Origin: Archilochus colubris
Taxonomy: Eukaryota; Chordata; Aves; Apodiformes; Trochilidae
Assembly (NCBI GenBank): GCA_023079485.1
Contig: CM041084.1
Location: 98,436,467-98,500,466, forward strand
Length of the DNA: 64,000 nt
Reading direction: 5' to 3'
Shown here piece after piece: positions 24,101 to 38,300 of this stretch. Numbering within the stretch: position 1 is the stretch's first letter; each line of letters starts with the position of its first letter. The translations under genes and the position numbers were made by a program. The notes below the pieces were generated by a model, which saw nothing but the letters and a program-made list of their open reading frames with translations, was not told the origin of the DNA and did no database searches.

Positions 24101-27100
24101 CATTTTGGGGCCAGTGCTGTGGACAGAATAGACTTTAACATAAAAAGGCAACATAAATCAAAGAGTAGTTCTGAATTTTTTCTTCACAACTTAATAAATA
24201 GTGGTGATTTTCTGAGCTAAACAATAAAGCTTTCAACTTTCAGTCTGCCACCATAAATCCTTGAATGCTGCTGCTAACCTGCTATTTTAAAGGGGCCATG
24301 GAACTCTCTACTAAAGAAAATGGAATTTAAGCAGATTACTGAGTGTGTGTAGTGCCTAAAAACAACCTTGCAACATTGCTACCCTTTCAATTTCTGCAGC
24401 ACTTGTGAAAAGAAAAAGGAAAATGTAATTTCCCCAAGGATAACTTTTTGTGGACAACAGATGATGACAAAGCATGAAATACACCTGCAAGTACCTGAAC
24501 AACATACAAAATTTCATGGTACTGACCAAACAGAAGAATCAGAAATATGTCATGACATTCTGAAATTTATTAGCAAGTGATATTTACTTGTGAGCCAGAT
24601 GCCAGCTACACAGTTGTTTTTGTATTGCACTGGGCTTCCGAACTGGAAAAATTACTGAAAAAATGCATAATCTAGGCATCACCTGTACTGAGAGAGGTAT
24701 CCTTGCTGTTTGTTTATTAAAAGCAATAAAAATAATAAATATTAATATTTATTAATATTAATTAAAATTAATCTTAAAAGCACTGCAAAAGCATAGAGAT
24801 TCTGCATATCAAAATTTGTATCTTTACCTAATTAGGAAGACCAGAGCAGAGTCTATTCAGAATAGAAAATGGTGAATCAATACAGCACTTCTGTTACTGC
24901 TTCTGGTGCTGCAATCATTTAGCTCCTGGTCCTCTGAATAACAAACTGCAATGAACATCATATTTCAGTGTCTTACAAGTCAACATCAGGTCCAGTCAGT
25001 GAGTACATGCAAAGCACTCTGTGATCCTTCATGAAGGGGCTGTTATGGAAGTCAGAAGTAGTGGAATAAGACATGTACTACAAATTGCTAAACTTCAGAA
25101 ACTTCAAGATTTTTTTTTTCATTAAAACAAGCCAATAATAACTTACATGCTCTAACACAGCAAAATTTGTTCTGAGTCCCCTACAGTTTTAGATCTTCAG
25201 TTGTATTGTATGTGCTCACTTTTTTTATTAGCTGTATAGCAAGGTAGTCATCTTTTCCATACCACAATGCACTTTGGCACAAATCAGTTAAAAAAACTGA
25301 GATCCTCTGGTGGATTATTATTTCACTGAGCAGTGAAAATAATGTAGTTAATTCATGCCTGCTGCTTTGAAGATAAAAAGCTAAATGTGCACTTTGTCAC
25401 CTTTTGATCATGAGAACTCAACCCCTATGCAAGTTGCTCCTGTGGTGTTCTCAGCCCTTCCTACAAGTCTGCCTCAGTTTTCATTACTCAGATAGTGGGG
25501 ATACCCCCAGTGGAGTCAGACCGGTGGAGTACAAAGCTGAAGACACAGCTCTCCAATGTCCCCAGGCAGTTCTCCTGCCCCTGCCCACTGGGAACCCCTG
25601 CTGCTTCTGTAAATAGAGTTTCATAGTGAAGACAACCATCGACTGAACAGAAAATACACAAGCCTGAAGCTTATAATTCTTACAGTACAAACAGTTTCTA
25701 CTACTCACAGCTTCGACTGTTTTCCTTAAACCAGTTTTGAAGGTCATACATCAAGGAACTATTTCACGCTCTAGTACGCACTTTATTATTTGTAAGTGAT
25801 TTCCTACCAGACAAGTGCTTTGCAAGGACTGAGAACTCTCATTTCCTTTTATAGATTTGATATGGAAATAAATGCTGGCAGCATCATGTGACTAACAGGC
25901 AGCATCCACAACTTAAGCAACTCTCACAATTAAATTGGAAAGTAATGGAAAACTCAGCTCGCTGCTGCCAGATCTATTTTGCTCCCTACTCCTCTGCACA
26001 AGTTCTTCAGCTTTATCTCTTCTCTTTGACACTTTTGCCTGTCCTCATCCATGTGCAAAAGACAGACTAGCTTCAACACAGAAACTGATTCATTCTGAAA
26101 TATTTATAATAGCAGAAAAAGGGAATGCATTTATTTATTCTATCTCTGTGACTAAAAGGAGTTTCGCCAAACCAATTTTTGTAAATTAGTAACCACAAAA
26201 TATAGATATAAGTATCTGAATAAGGATTCCAAAGGAAAAACTTTTTGTCTTTTCTATCTGACAGCTGTTGCCTTTAAGGGCTATTCTGGGAAAAGCCTGT
26301 GAACATAACTGTGGGAACTAGTAATTTTGACTATCTGAGAGTAATATACTTTAAAGGAACTCCATCGTTGAAGGCATGTGCTCACAACTTTTATGGATGC
26401 AGAACTACTGTATCTTATTATTATTCAGTAAGACTAAAACATCTTAATAAAGCTCTGAGAAGTATTACAGATTCTCAAGTAAATCTTGGCCACATTTTGT
26501 ATCATTTTCAACATTCAACATGAGAACATTTCAACATGAGAACAGTGCTAGTTCTCACGAATCTAGTGCTGATAAGCCCCAGAAATCAGCCTTTTCAGAC
26601 TAGTTCAGAACTAGTTTAGCTAGTGAATTCAGAAAAATAGGATTTTAATTCCCAGTGTTTAGTTCTTAACTTCCATTCTGCAAAGTATGTAATTTTTAAG
26701 AACTGAGATAACATTCTATTATGCATAACGTAGAAAGAATGTGTATACCATAACAAATGAAAGTGCTGAGGCATCAGAACCTAAGTATTTTTTAGTGGTC
26801 CATAAATATTCTTGCAACCCAGAAACTGCCAAGAGATCATCAGAAATCTGTATTTGTAGGAACAGAAATCTCTGCCTTTGTGAATATAGATGGCAAGATA
26901 TAATGAACACCTTTTGAATGGGAAATTATGTTGAAATTTCAAAGCTGGAAGTTGTTAAGGGAGTTCATCTCACTGGGATGCAGACATTTCCAAGCTACCA
27001 GAAAAAACTACCTTATATAGGCTAAACTAGCTTCTTCCCTTTCTTCCCAGTCTTTAATTTACTATTTGCTGAAGGATTACTTCTCACTTCAAATGTAATC

Positions 27101-30093
27101 TAACATGAAAGCTGCTGATCAATACTGTAAACAGATGATTAGTGCCATGGGACCACTGAAGAACTGTTAACAAATCGCAATACATTATCTTGAAGAACGG
27201 ACATGAGATAAAATAATCGAATGAAATAATAAAAAGAGGTGATTCCCTGTTTAAAAGGCAATTATTGCCAGTGCTCCTTAAACAGAAATGATTCATTCTC
27301 ATTTCAGAAGTGGTAGGAAATACACTTCTTTTGATTAATTAAAATCAAACTGCCACCGAAGTACTGCCCACCAAAGTAAACAAGTGAGTTTGAAGTTATT
27401 AATATTGGACCATCCTCAACATGCACCAAGACAAGACCACCATGCACGTGCCCAAGAAGCCTCCCTGCACCTTATCCCCCAACTTGCTTCAGCACTGTTT
27501 GTGCCATAGAGTCCCCCAGGGCCGCCACGGGGCCATCAGCAACCTCCACACCAGATGGTTGGTTGGACATGTCCTAAAGTGGGTTGCTGGACATTAAATC
27601 TGGCACATGAAAAACGTGAGCTAACTTAAATAAGTTTGATCTGGAGAGAAAACCTCAGATAGCTACGTGCAAATTCTGATGAAGGCCTTGAAACAATGTG
27701 GAAACAATTTAAAAAAGGACTTCTGTTGCAAAACTCAACCAACTGTAAAATGAAATGGAGAAATAACTTTTCCCCTCAGCAATGACTCCAAAATTCTAGG
27801 GAAACTCTATGCCACTGACTTTTTTCAGATCCCTTGCTTCCTGTGAATGACTGAAAGAGAAGACACTGCTGGGCTATGAATGCATACGTGCTATTCTTGG
27901 CTTTTAAACTATCTCCTTGTGGATACCCCCAGAGGTGCATTGCAGAGTAAAGCCTTTAAGCAACCACAGACTTTTGAGAACTGAAGGTAGTAAAAGCACC
28001 AGTAGTTAATTCTAATTAAACAAACAAACCAGCCAACAAATACGCCCTAACCTCTTTACCTCTCTACATGCCCACTGATTAATTTAATTTTTTTTTATAT
28101 TTTCTATGTTGATATGCATTTCACTACTTATGGAAAGAGCCTTCTTCATTATTTCTATTGAAGACACTTTCTGCAGTTAAACCAGAAAATATATGTCAAT
28201 GCCAGAACTGAAATTCTTTAAGAATTGTAGTAAGTCCAAACTGTAACACTGCGAAGTAGTTCAATGTATCTGCAGAAAATCTACATTTAAAGCAAACAAT
28301 ATATTTTTAAGTATAGAAAGGGAAAGCTTTTCTACTTTCAGTGAGAAACCCAATAAATCATTGACTTGGAGAACTCGAGACTGGAACCACTTCTTCAAGC
28401 AGTCTCACTGGGTATAAGACAAATTTAGTTAAACATAGATGTTTTCTTCATATGAAGTTGTTTCTGTTTTCAAGTAGTTGCCTTTTTTATCTACTTTTTA
28501 AAGATCGTTTTATTTTCAAAGCAATAGAATTTAACTGAACAAAAACTAAATGTACATTTTAAAGCTGTTTATACAAATAACTTCATGAAAGATTCAGTTT
28601 GTAAGATGATGAAATTCACTTTGTTTTCAGGATTTGCTTTCTACAGGATCACATTTTGAAAAAACATTTATGCTGCACTTAAACTAGGAACTAAATAATA
28701 AAGCCTTTTGCCTAGTAGTCTTTTTTTAGAGTGCTAATTTTTCATATGGGTTTCCTTACAAAAAGATATAACAAAATGTGGGTAAAGGGCAGAGTGATCT
28801 TCACATGAGAATAACAATCCACGTATGGAACTTTGTGACTTTTCCATTCAAAACTAAAGGACACCCACATCTCCTATATAAACTATGATTTTGTTGCTCA
28901 GAAATAATTACAACATAATTACAGAATTAATTACAAAAATATAAGTTAGCTCTCAAACACATTTGCTGACTTTTTAGAAACTGTCTTGAAATCTTCAATG
29001 CACTTTATTTGTACAATTTTCAGCTTCTTAATGTTTACCTCTGAATCCTAGTACTTAGCTCTGTCCAGTGGATGGTTATCCACACAAACCAGCCTGGCTG
29101 CAGAATGGCAGCAAAGCTCAGCCAGATTAGAGGACATTTTGCTTTTGCAGTCTCAGGAGCCTGGTGCAATGGGACCCTGATGTTAACTTGAACATTCTGA
29201 TGCTTTTATTATTTAAGTACATAAACTGTAACTCTTATGTAAGGCTTCAGTAGGCATTAGTGACTTCAGACCCCACAGATGAGGTGAGGCTTTTCAAGTA
29301 CTGACTTAATTTTGGGATAGGCTGGAGCCTAATCACTAGTGCAGTGTCAAGGATAATAGAGGTAACACAAGGAAGGCAGGGTAATTGCCTAATGCCTCCT
29401 CAAGGAAAGACAATGATTGCCACTTGTTTTCAGGACAATTTTGCACTTTGAGTCCTGCAAACCAACACCCTGAAAACAGACACTGGCCCAGAACCATCAT
29501 TTGTTGGTGAGTGGGTTGGCAGAACTGTCCCTTCAATGTAAGGCTGCTGGTATCCCCTGCACAATGATCAAAAACTTAGTGAAAATCCTGTCTTCTTAAA
29601 ACAGCATTTTAACATAACAGCAGTCCTAAACTTCTGTTGATGATGACTGCAGTAGAGGTCTACCAATACCTTATTTTTACATTTCTAGTAGATAGATACA
29701 AGAGAGCAACTTCATGGCTCAAGTTGCTCAACAATAGCTTCAGAATCCAGCACGCATAAAGATACAATGTAGGTGTGGAAGGAAACCTTAAAATAGCATA
29801 AATAAACATAGTTGTCTATTGTCAATAATTGATCTATGATCATATCTGTTTATTACACACTTGTAAATTACAAGTCAAAGCTGATAGTCCCTTAATGCAC
29901 AATTACCTTCTGGTTCATTACTTCTAATGGTACAGGCTGGTAACTAAAAGATACATATTATCAAGAGAATACTGAAAAGTGGTTCTCCATTTAGAAGCAA
30001 GTGACAAGACAAACATGCCTGCTTCTACTGTAAACTGGCTAGCAGGATTCATGAGATAATTCTTTTCTTCTGGCAAAGTAATAGGCAATCAGA
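21187..30093. other. Intronic stretch, no gene seen
   Basis: A GC-richer patch at about 21285-21600 contains no frame I recognise. An AT-rich patch of TAATAAATATTAATATT-type sequence is at about 24720-24770. A 16-bp-period tandem duplication of TTCAACATGAGAACA lies at 26514-26544. A GC-rich patch at about 27420-27560 is unexplained. The overlapping minus/plus open frames at 21805-22128 and 21869-22123 are mutually exclusive and have no recognisable peptide. Confidence 0.5.
26514..26544. repeat. Short tandem duplication (two 15-bp copies, 16-bp period)
   Basis: TTCAACATGAGAACA occurs at 26514-26528 and again, identically, at 26530-26544. This is probably a replication-slippage duplication. 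Confidence 0.85.
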
Positions 30094-30132
30094 ATATATA
30101 TTTCATATATATAATATATATATATATATATA
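30094..30132. repeat. (TA)n microsatellite, imperfect
   Basis: Alternating AT/TA units with two interruptions (TTTC and an extra A) end in a run of TATATA repeats at 30132. Confidence 0.95.
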
Positions 30133-33100
30133 GCCATGATTCAATTATATAAATTATAAAGGCTCTTTCTCAAGTAAATGCCAGAGATTAGATAGCTGAC
30201 TGAACTGACTTGATATAGTCCATCAAAAAGGTTAAGTGGCTCCTGTCAACTGGCTTCAGGTAGTAAGCTGAATGAACTAAGCATTTCCTAAATGAAATTT
30301 GCATTTTATGCTCCTACAAAGACTGTAGACAGCAGAGCAGTAACAAAAAAATTTAATCCTTTTTACAGAGAAAAAGGACTACAAAGGTTTGATGGTAAAA
30401 CATTGAATAAATGAAATCTTTGAGATAAAATAGATGTTTTTCTTATGTAGCAGCAACAGAAGAGTTCTTATGTATTAAAAAAACCCAAGAATTTTTATAT
30501 CAAAGTATCAAAGCTGTAAACTGGTGGGTTTCATTTGATTATTTGCTTGTTTTTTAACTTAGACGCAGAGATAAGTTGTACATCATAAAATCCTGCTAGA
30601 ATAATTACATCTGACTGGTGTGTGAGAACCTGGAAAACATACCTGGGAAACAGCAGAAATGTAAGAGCAAAAACTTTGTGTGAATGCAAATAATTAATAG
30701 GAGCAAGCTCCTGACACCTGAATTGCATTGCTCAGAAAGCAGGCATGAGTATGATGGTGGAAAGACTTCTGTTGGTCTGCACTCATAGCTATGGTTCACC
30801 ACTCCATCAACACAGAGACACTGCTAAGTTTATATGAATGTAGCTTAGGAGATAAAAAGTGGAGACAAGCCCTGAAGAAATCCAATTGGGATCACATTTT
30901 CACACGTTATGGTCCCTATGATGTGAACAAAATGGTTATGAAACTTTGAACAGTGGCAGCTACCAAGCTTGTTTACCAGTCCAGTATTTTGCAATTGTAT
31001 ATTTATATATTGGTTTTATATATGCACACATAAAATCAGTTAGTCCTTCTTAAATTTTATTCCTCAAAAATGTATCTCTTTAAAATATGATCCACAGTTA
31101 CTAATTTTTAAATGTTATTGAACTAATCATTAATTTAAATCAAGAAATTCCAATGGCAGCATTAAGAGCATTTCAAACATCTTTCTGTGTATCTAAAATT
31201 ACTCTCATTTTGTGAAGTGTAAATCTGGTACAATCTAAAATGCAGAGCCAAACCTCTGGCTTAGAAATTTTCTGTTTGCAGATCTATAACCACATTAGCA
31301 ACTCCCAGATGTAATTTACAGCTATATCACACTGTATTCCCATGTAGCAACTGTAATGATATCTACTCATAATGTTCTTAGCAAAATGAAAGATAAAATT
31401 TCCAGGAACTAAGTTAGAAATCCTACAGACTATCTAACCTATCTCACAGAAAACAGGTGCTGTATGACTGTATCATTAGATTACATGTCATAAAACACAG
31501 AAGTATTCATATCCAACCTCCAGCCCTCTTGTTAAAACACTAAGTAAACAATAAAGTGTTGAAATCTCAAAATGTTTCCCCCATTTTTCCTGTTACTTAT
31601 CAGACCTTAAGAAAAATCTAAACAGAAAATAAGCTTATTTTTTAAATTAGCACATGTATGATTAATCCACCTATTTGCCTATCAACAGCCAATCTGTTCT
31701 TCCACAGAGTATTTATCATCAGCACTAATATCTAAAAAATTTAGAAGAAAAGTATGCACTTTATTTCATAGGTGCACTGACTTTTCCCTAGTGGCTTGTA
31801 AAACAAGCAGGGCACCTCCTGTCTAAGATGGGGCTCCCACACTGTCATGCCAAACCATTGAGATGCCCAAGCCATTGGAGGACAGAGAGACCATTCCTTA
31901 CTTTCCTTGGAGACAGATGCCCACCTCATGGGGGGGGGTGGTGGTGCCCATATGAAGCAGCACCCTGAAAATGCTTTCCCCTCTTTCCAAGGGTCCCTGC
32001 CCCAGGAGAGGGATCAGTCTGCACAGGCACCCTCAGCACCTGCCTCAGTCTTGGAGTGGAAGCCCAGCTGGGGCCAGCATCAGCAATGAGAGAGAGATGG
32101 GGACACCACAAGCATGGGGTGTCCAAGCTTGCTCTTGGCACTGACAGTGCCTATGGAAAACACAACTTGATGCATATAAACAGACTTTGGTTTATTTAGT
32201 GTTGAAATCTTTCACAGAGATAAATCAAATACAGCACTAAATAATGGGGCAATTAATCCCATTGGATTTAAAAACCAATTTGGACTTCCTAGGAAGCATA
32301 AAAAAAAAAATAAATCTATTTTTAAGTAAGTAGTTTAACTATTAAGTTCTACAGTGATATTCCATGGAAAACAATGGTTTTCCATAGCTTTTACTAAGTA
32401 GAAACAGTAAGAAAAACTCATGCATTTCCAAAATGATTCCTAGGCACAGGTCACAAAGTACTTCAGTTGCAATTGAAGCATGTCATAACTCTGTACTTAA
32501 TCATTACACTGACTTTTCTGATGGTTAAATTTATCTTGGATTATATATCTAGCATAAATCACTCAGAGAGCCAAGGCAAGCATAAAATGGAGTCCCAATG
32601 TACCTTTGCCAGAATTTAACTTAATTATTTGCTGAAAGAGACAGAGCGTACTTTTGACTTTTTTCAAGTGTTTTATTTTTTTTGTTGTTGTTTGAGACTT
32701 TGGTTTATAAATGATTAAGAAAAATAAGCAGTCTTAGTGTTACCTGGATCACTGCAGAAATGATAAAAAGAGAGAAAACCAGCATATTGCTGTCCAATTT
32801 CTTAACTATTCTAGCAGTTAGCTGAAAAGTAGTAACTACTCTATCAGGGCAATCAGTTCCAGTGCTCCATCTTACTTTTAATTTTCTGAGCAGTTTGGTC
32901 CTTGCACTCTGTGATTTTGCTACACAATTGTTAGGATTTATTTACAAATGCTTTTTTGTAACACCACATCTATTTTATTATTTAACATAAGTGACTGTAA
33001 TAAGGAAATTATGTTGCCAAAAGTACATCCTTTTGTACAATACTAGAAATTACCTGTTCATGGAGGTGATTTAGATTGAACTGGATAACTCCTTTGACAG

Positions 33101-33170
33101 AAATGATACAAGTCCCTGTTACTGTATTAAACATGAGTAGGTTAAGTAGCTAAGTATCCTTCAAGTATAA
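30133..33170. other. Intronic stretch, no gene seen; GC-rich patch at 31.8-32.1 kb
   Basis: AT-rich apart from 31790-32150, which includes a G10 run (about 31930-31939) and overlapping 60-71 codon frames on both strands. No peptide, splice pattern or transposon landmark is recognised in it. Confidence 0.5.
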
Positions 33171-33242
33171 GAAAGTTGAAGAAAAGAAGGTCAGCTTTAA
33201 TAACCAATTTATTCACTAGATAAGAGTTTATAGTAATCTCAG
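33171..33242. repeat. Dispersed repeat, copy A (pairs with 35281-35351)
   Basis: The block GTCAGCTTTAATAACCAATT (33190-33209) followed by TATTCACTAGATAAGAGTTT is closely matched at 35299 onward. About 72 bp align at roughly 80-85% by eye. The family is not recognised. Confidence 0.7.
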
Positions 33243-34365
33243 TATACTTTATATAACATAATACTTTATTTATTGCAATGTAAGAACATTATGAATATGA
33301 ACTAGGAATGTTTTTTCCATGTGCCTTGTCACTGACAAATCCCTAAGCCCTACTTGCAAAATGTGTATGTTTCTAAAACCAACCAAAACCAATAAAAAAC
33401 CCTCCCCCAAACCTCAGACCCAACCATGCAGAACACAGAAGCTTTCATCTTTTAGAGCTTTTCAGACTAACATAGTGTCCCACCAAAGCTACTCTGCCTC
33501 CAGATGAGTACAAGGACTCTCAAGCAGATTCAAGGCTTCTTGGAAGACAGATATGTATGTGAAAGAACAGAGAAATTAGAAACATATTTGTGGGGCCAAA
33601 AGAAATAAGAAAAATTAGTAAAAAATACAAAAAAACCCTCATAATATCACCAAATCATAGTTACTTCATTAAATTGGATAAACAGGCCTCAACATTTGAA
33701 TTTATCCCAAAATAAATTTATAAAAAAACAATTATAGCCATATAAAAAAATATGAAATATACAGTGACTATGAGTTGGCCTGCAAATTTCCATGCAATAA
33801 TTCTAAGAAACCACCTAAGCAAGTTTCAAATGTAACAACAATGAGTTTAGGAGATGATTTGGGAAAACACATTCTGCTTATGAAATACTTTTCATATTAA
33901 GCTTCATATATTTGAGCCAGATTCTCAAAACCACTGAAGCTATGGGCAACAGGCTAATGAAAGAGACTCACAATACTTTGGCTGTGGAGTAGCAGGGCAA
34001 AAAAAAAAATAGTTATTGCCAAAGACAAATCAGTTTTTCTGACCTAACCATCCTGGGGAGTAGAAGATTGCTTAACTGGGGATTTTGCCTGACAAAGGGG
34101 GTAGAAGCTGTAAAAAGAAACTTCTCCCTGGCTGCCTCAGGAGCAGGGTAGCATGCGTAACAAAACGAAAAGAGCAACAGTAAATAAATCAGGCACAGCA
34201 GGAAAACATTTGCTTGCTTTCTGGAGGAGAAGCTACCAACAAGAGGAGCAGAAGGACCTTACAAGCATCTGACTTTGAGTCAGTGAATCCTCCAGAAAAG
34301 AGAATAACCTGAGATGGGAACATGCTCATTACAATGGCCATTTTTGTACAGGTCTGTTCCTCCTT

Positions 34366-34394
34366 CTATTTATTTATTTACTTATTTATCTATC
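34366..34394. repeat. Imperfect (TATT)n/(TATC)n tetranucleotide repeat
   Basis: CTATTTATTTATTTACTTAT followed by TTATCTATC. A similar short TTTA-type tract occurs at 44411-44440. Confidence 0.9.
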
Positions 34395-35280
34395 TTACAT
34401 GACTGTACCTCAGTTTTCTCGTTTGTATTAGATTAAGCATTTCCCCCCTTTAAATAAGGAGAAAGTTTTGAAACACTCTTCAGAAATGCATTTAGTCTTA
34501 GGTCCCACAATTAAGCAGCGCTGCATTTTTAAATCAGTGGTGTATTTCAACCTCCAGATCTTTTTGTTTCTTTTGTTTTCTATTGCTGCAGCTTCTATAA
34601 TATGGATGAGATCCAGCCTATGAGCAGTTATTTAACAGATTTTTTGTACCAGCTACCAAGCAGGTTTATGCTGTTAACTACTATTAACTGCTGTAGCTCC
34701 ACAGGCTCATGTCAGGGCTGGGGATGTCACCACAATCTGTATGATGCTCAAAGGCAGATGGACCAGGGAACCACAAGGAGATGAGCAATGTGCTTTCCAC
34801 AGAGGGAGCACAAAATGGGCTTATCAATGGTGTTATCACAGGGTGTGGAGAACCAGGAGGGCTCTGCCACAGTGCTGCAATCCAAGACAAGAAGTTCTGC
34901 ACAGGAAGGTTAAGACACATCATGACAGTGAGGATCCAGGTGTAGATGTAGGTGTTTTCCTGAGCAAAGGCTCTGACCTTCCACTCAAGCTGCAGGAAAA
35001 CACTGGAAGTCTTCTCAGGTGGGCACCTCCCTCTCCTTAGCCTGCTAGCTCTCATGCAAGACAGTTTTCAACATGATTTTAGTTGATGTACTGTTACAAA
35101 GCAACTTTCTCTAACATAAGGAACAGGTTTTTGTTGTTGTTTTTGTTTTTTAAATTGGTTATCTATTTCACTATGCAGCTAAAGAGGGAGAAATAAGTTT
35201 GTAGAGAAAAAAAGCATAATCTGAATAGAAGAAAAAAAATGCTCTTAGTGGGAAATTAAGCATTCTTAAGAGGAATACCT

Positions 35281-35351
35281 GAAACTTGAAGAAGAAGAGT
35301 CAGCTTTAATAACTAATTTATTCACTTGATAAGAATTTGTAACAATCACAG
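35281..35351. repeat. Dispersed repeat, copy B (pairs with 33171-33242)
   Basis: The block GTCAGCTTTAATAACTAATT followed by TATTCACTTGATAAGAATTT is in the same orientation as copy A about 2.1 kb away. The match fades on both sides, so no full-length LTR pair can be shown. Confidence 0.7.
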
Positions 35352-38300
35352 CTGACCTTCTAGCAATTATTAAAATGCCCTGACTGCTGGTGCCTTGTGA
35401 CTCCTACAGTATTTTGCAACAAAGTATTACATAAAAGAGTGATTTAATTTTTTTTTCTGGCATTTAAAAATCTTTCCTTTCCTCATTCAATTTCTGACAT
35501 TGTAAAGACCTGTCAATGAAAAAAATCTTTAATGTGGAAAGGATTTCACTAGAGACACACCAGAGAGTGCAACTCACTTCAAATCTGTAGCAGATAGTTT
35601 AAAGAGCAATGTGACAAATAATCAAATAACAAAACTTGGTATAAAACTAGGCTTAGAAATAGGTTGAAATGACTCTTAAGACAATGAAAGACCAATATCA
35701 AAGTGCAAGGCAATGCATTTTAATGTACATTTCACAAGGTGATAGAAACCAAATTATTTTCGGAACTTTCTGTGGTTCCATATCTAGATGAGGGGAGGAC
35801 AAATATGTAAGTTCAGTTATGATGGTTTAGGTTCAGATTTTAGCACTACAAGGTGTCGAGGAGAAAACAAAAAACCAGCAAGAGACCAGGGAAAACTCAC
35901 AATATCCTGGAGTGAATGCAGTCACTGAAAACTTGTGTTCATCTTTCTTTGTAATTTCATGAACCCCCAGCTATCCTGGTAGAGTATTTCACAACTCTGT
36001 TTTCTTGCTCATAAGGAAAAAACCAAATTTTCTCTAGCTACAGTAGAGAGAATAAAATAGAAAAAAATCAGGTATTTCACAATTCCCAATCTTTATTCTG
36101 TGGATCAGCTACAGTACCTACCCTAAGCATAACTAGAGAAGAACTAGGGGATAAGAGCCCCTGGGTAGCATTGGTTCAGTGGAATTAGCATGGCTGGTAT
36201 CCACGGTATTGGATCTTAGAGATTTAGCACAAGAGTTACGTGTCTTTGCTGTTCTTCTATGAAAAACAGAGGCAAAAGAAAAGTGCTATACCAGCACTAT
36301 AGCTGAAAGGGACTATAATGTCTATGTGCATTTCTGCTTATGACTTTTATCAGTGCTCTCTATGAAAAAAACCCAACGAAACAACAAACCCAAACACTTG
36401 GTAGTGTCAGGCTCTCCTTATGCTAAGGGTTTGTGGAGTAAGCTTTATTTTGCCTTAGCTCACATACTATAATACTTCTCCATGTAGAGATATACAACAG
36501 AGCCTGTTGCAGATTTTTCTTATTAAAGTCTATCAATACACTTGAACAGGTATTATCAGGATTCAGGTGGTTTTACAGCTGAAGGTTAACATTTCTCTTC
36601 TTAACCAATGCATGTTGCATGTCTTCAAAAATAAGGGACGATGTAAAAGACAAAAACCCTAGAAGGTGCTAAGCAACATGTAGCTTTTGTTGTTAGTAGA
36701 TTTAAGTTTTCCTTCACTGCTTCCCGAATAGTCTTGCATTTGCTTTCCAAATTGTATCATCATTAGTCAAACCAAAAAATTATCTGTGACTTTGGAACAG
36801 TAGAAAGAACAGAGAATGACTTTACATAATAGTCACTGCTGCTAATCTTAAAAGCCAAAACATATCTGTTATGTTTTTTTCCTACAGCGAAATTTAATTT
36901 CACGTTTAAAATACTAATTAAAAATATTCCATAATTATTTACCACCAAATACCCTTTTGACCTGCCACTTCAAAAGTTAGCACTATTTAATACAAAACAA
37001 ACCAAAACTCAGCTGCTGCTAAACCCCTGCATTTTTCTCAACTTAGCAACACCACCACATGAGGAGAAGGGAAAAGCAGTATCTTCATTTCTATATATAT
37101 GCTTGCATAGAGACAAGGCAAACATTTTGTGAAACTGTCACAGAATACTCAACCCAGGACTTATTTCTGCAGTTCCTAACCATCTTAAATGAACCACAAT
37201 TGTAACTGGAAAAATACATTCAGTGGAATGTACACATGCTTACACAAGTAGGTTATTACGAATGCTATTGGTAAGAATGATAACTTGCAAATGATTAAGC
37301 TGCAGAGATAAACAGAAGATTAATTTTTATAACTTGATTCTGGCTTGGCCCAAAAGGATTGATGAGGAGCTGGGACAAATGTCAAATAAAGACATGAATC
37401 CCCATTTTAGGAATCTATTTATTTCAGCAAAATTCCTAAGAGATGTGCTTTTTATAAGACTTAATATTTTCTATGGTTGAGGAATTCTGAAACTATTCTT
37501 TCTATGGAACATAATTTTTTAATTTTTATTCAGTTTCTCATGCAAGATTTACTTGAGGTCTTATTTATGAAGTGGTCTGACTTCCGGCTATGTTTATCTT
37601 AAGACTCAGAAAGAGAAATGCTCATATTTTTTCACATTACCTTCACTTAGCATACCCTAGATCCAACACTGCTTTATATTTCTCAAGATGAGGATATGAA
37701 TTATTCTACATAACTGCAGCGATGTTCTTTTGTAATTTTAATTCTTTAACTTCTCTGTAAGGACCAAGACCAAACCAGTCACTTTTTTCCCCTGCCCTCT
37801 ACAACTTGTTACACTACTTAGTACAGTAACACTTGTGACTATGGAATCCCATATGGAAGTATGCAGCACATAAATGATTACAAATCAGCACAATACATCA
37901 ACACCCAGCCATGCGCCACGGGAGCCAAGACCCCACCCTTTCCAAACCAAAGGCCCTGGCCTGCCAGCTATGATGATGGGAGGAAACTAGCTGAGGGTGA
38001 AAGTGTTTTCTAGCAAGTGAAAGGGATGACGAGCATAATATCTGTCCTTGTTATTTTCTGGTTATTGCTCTTTGTGCTGAGGGGATAGGTATTTTGGCAA
38101 CATCAGCTTTAGCAAGCTGAGATCGTCTGTTTTTAAAGGACTTAGATGATTTTTCCTTATAGAGTGACCTTCATTTTCTGTTTGGACAGTAAAATGTCAC
38201 AGCTCCACAAACTGCTGCTGTTCATTTGTCCACCAGCAAAATTGTTTTAAAGACACATATGTATAAAAAAATTAAAAGGTATGTTTTATCTCCACATACA

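Noticed and set aside
25440..25620. Possible second MIR fragment (GCCTCAGTTTTCATTACTCA followed by GTGGGGATA)
   Set aside because: Only one MIR-like block is present; the neighbouring landmarks (TGTGACC-type and GGCTCTGCCA-type) are not found in order.
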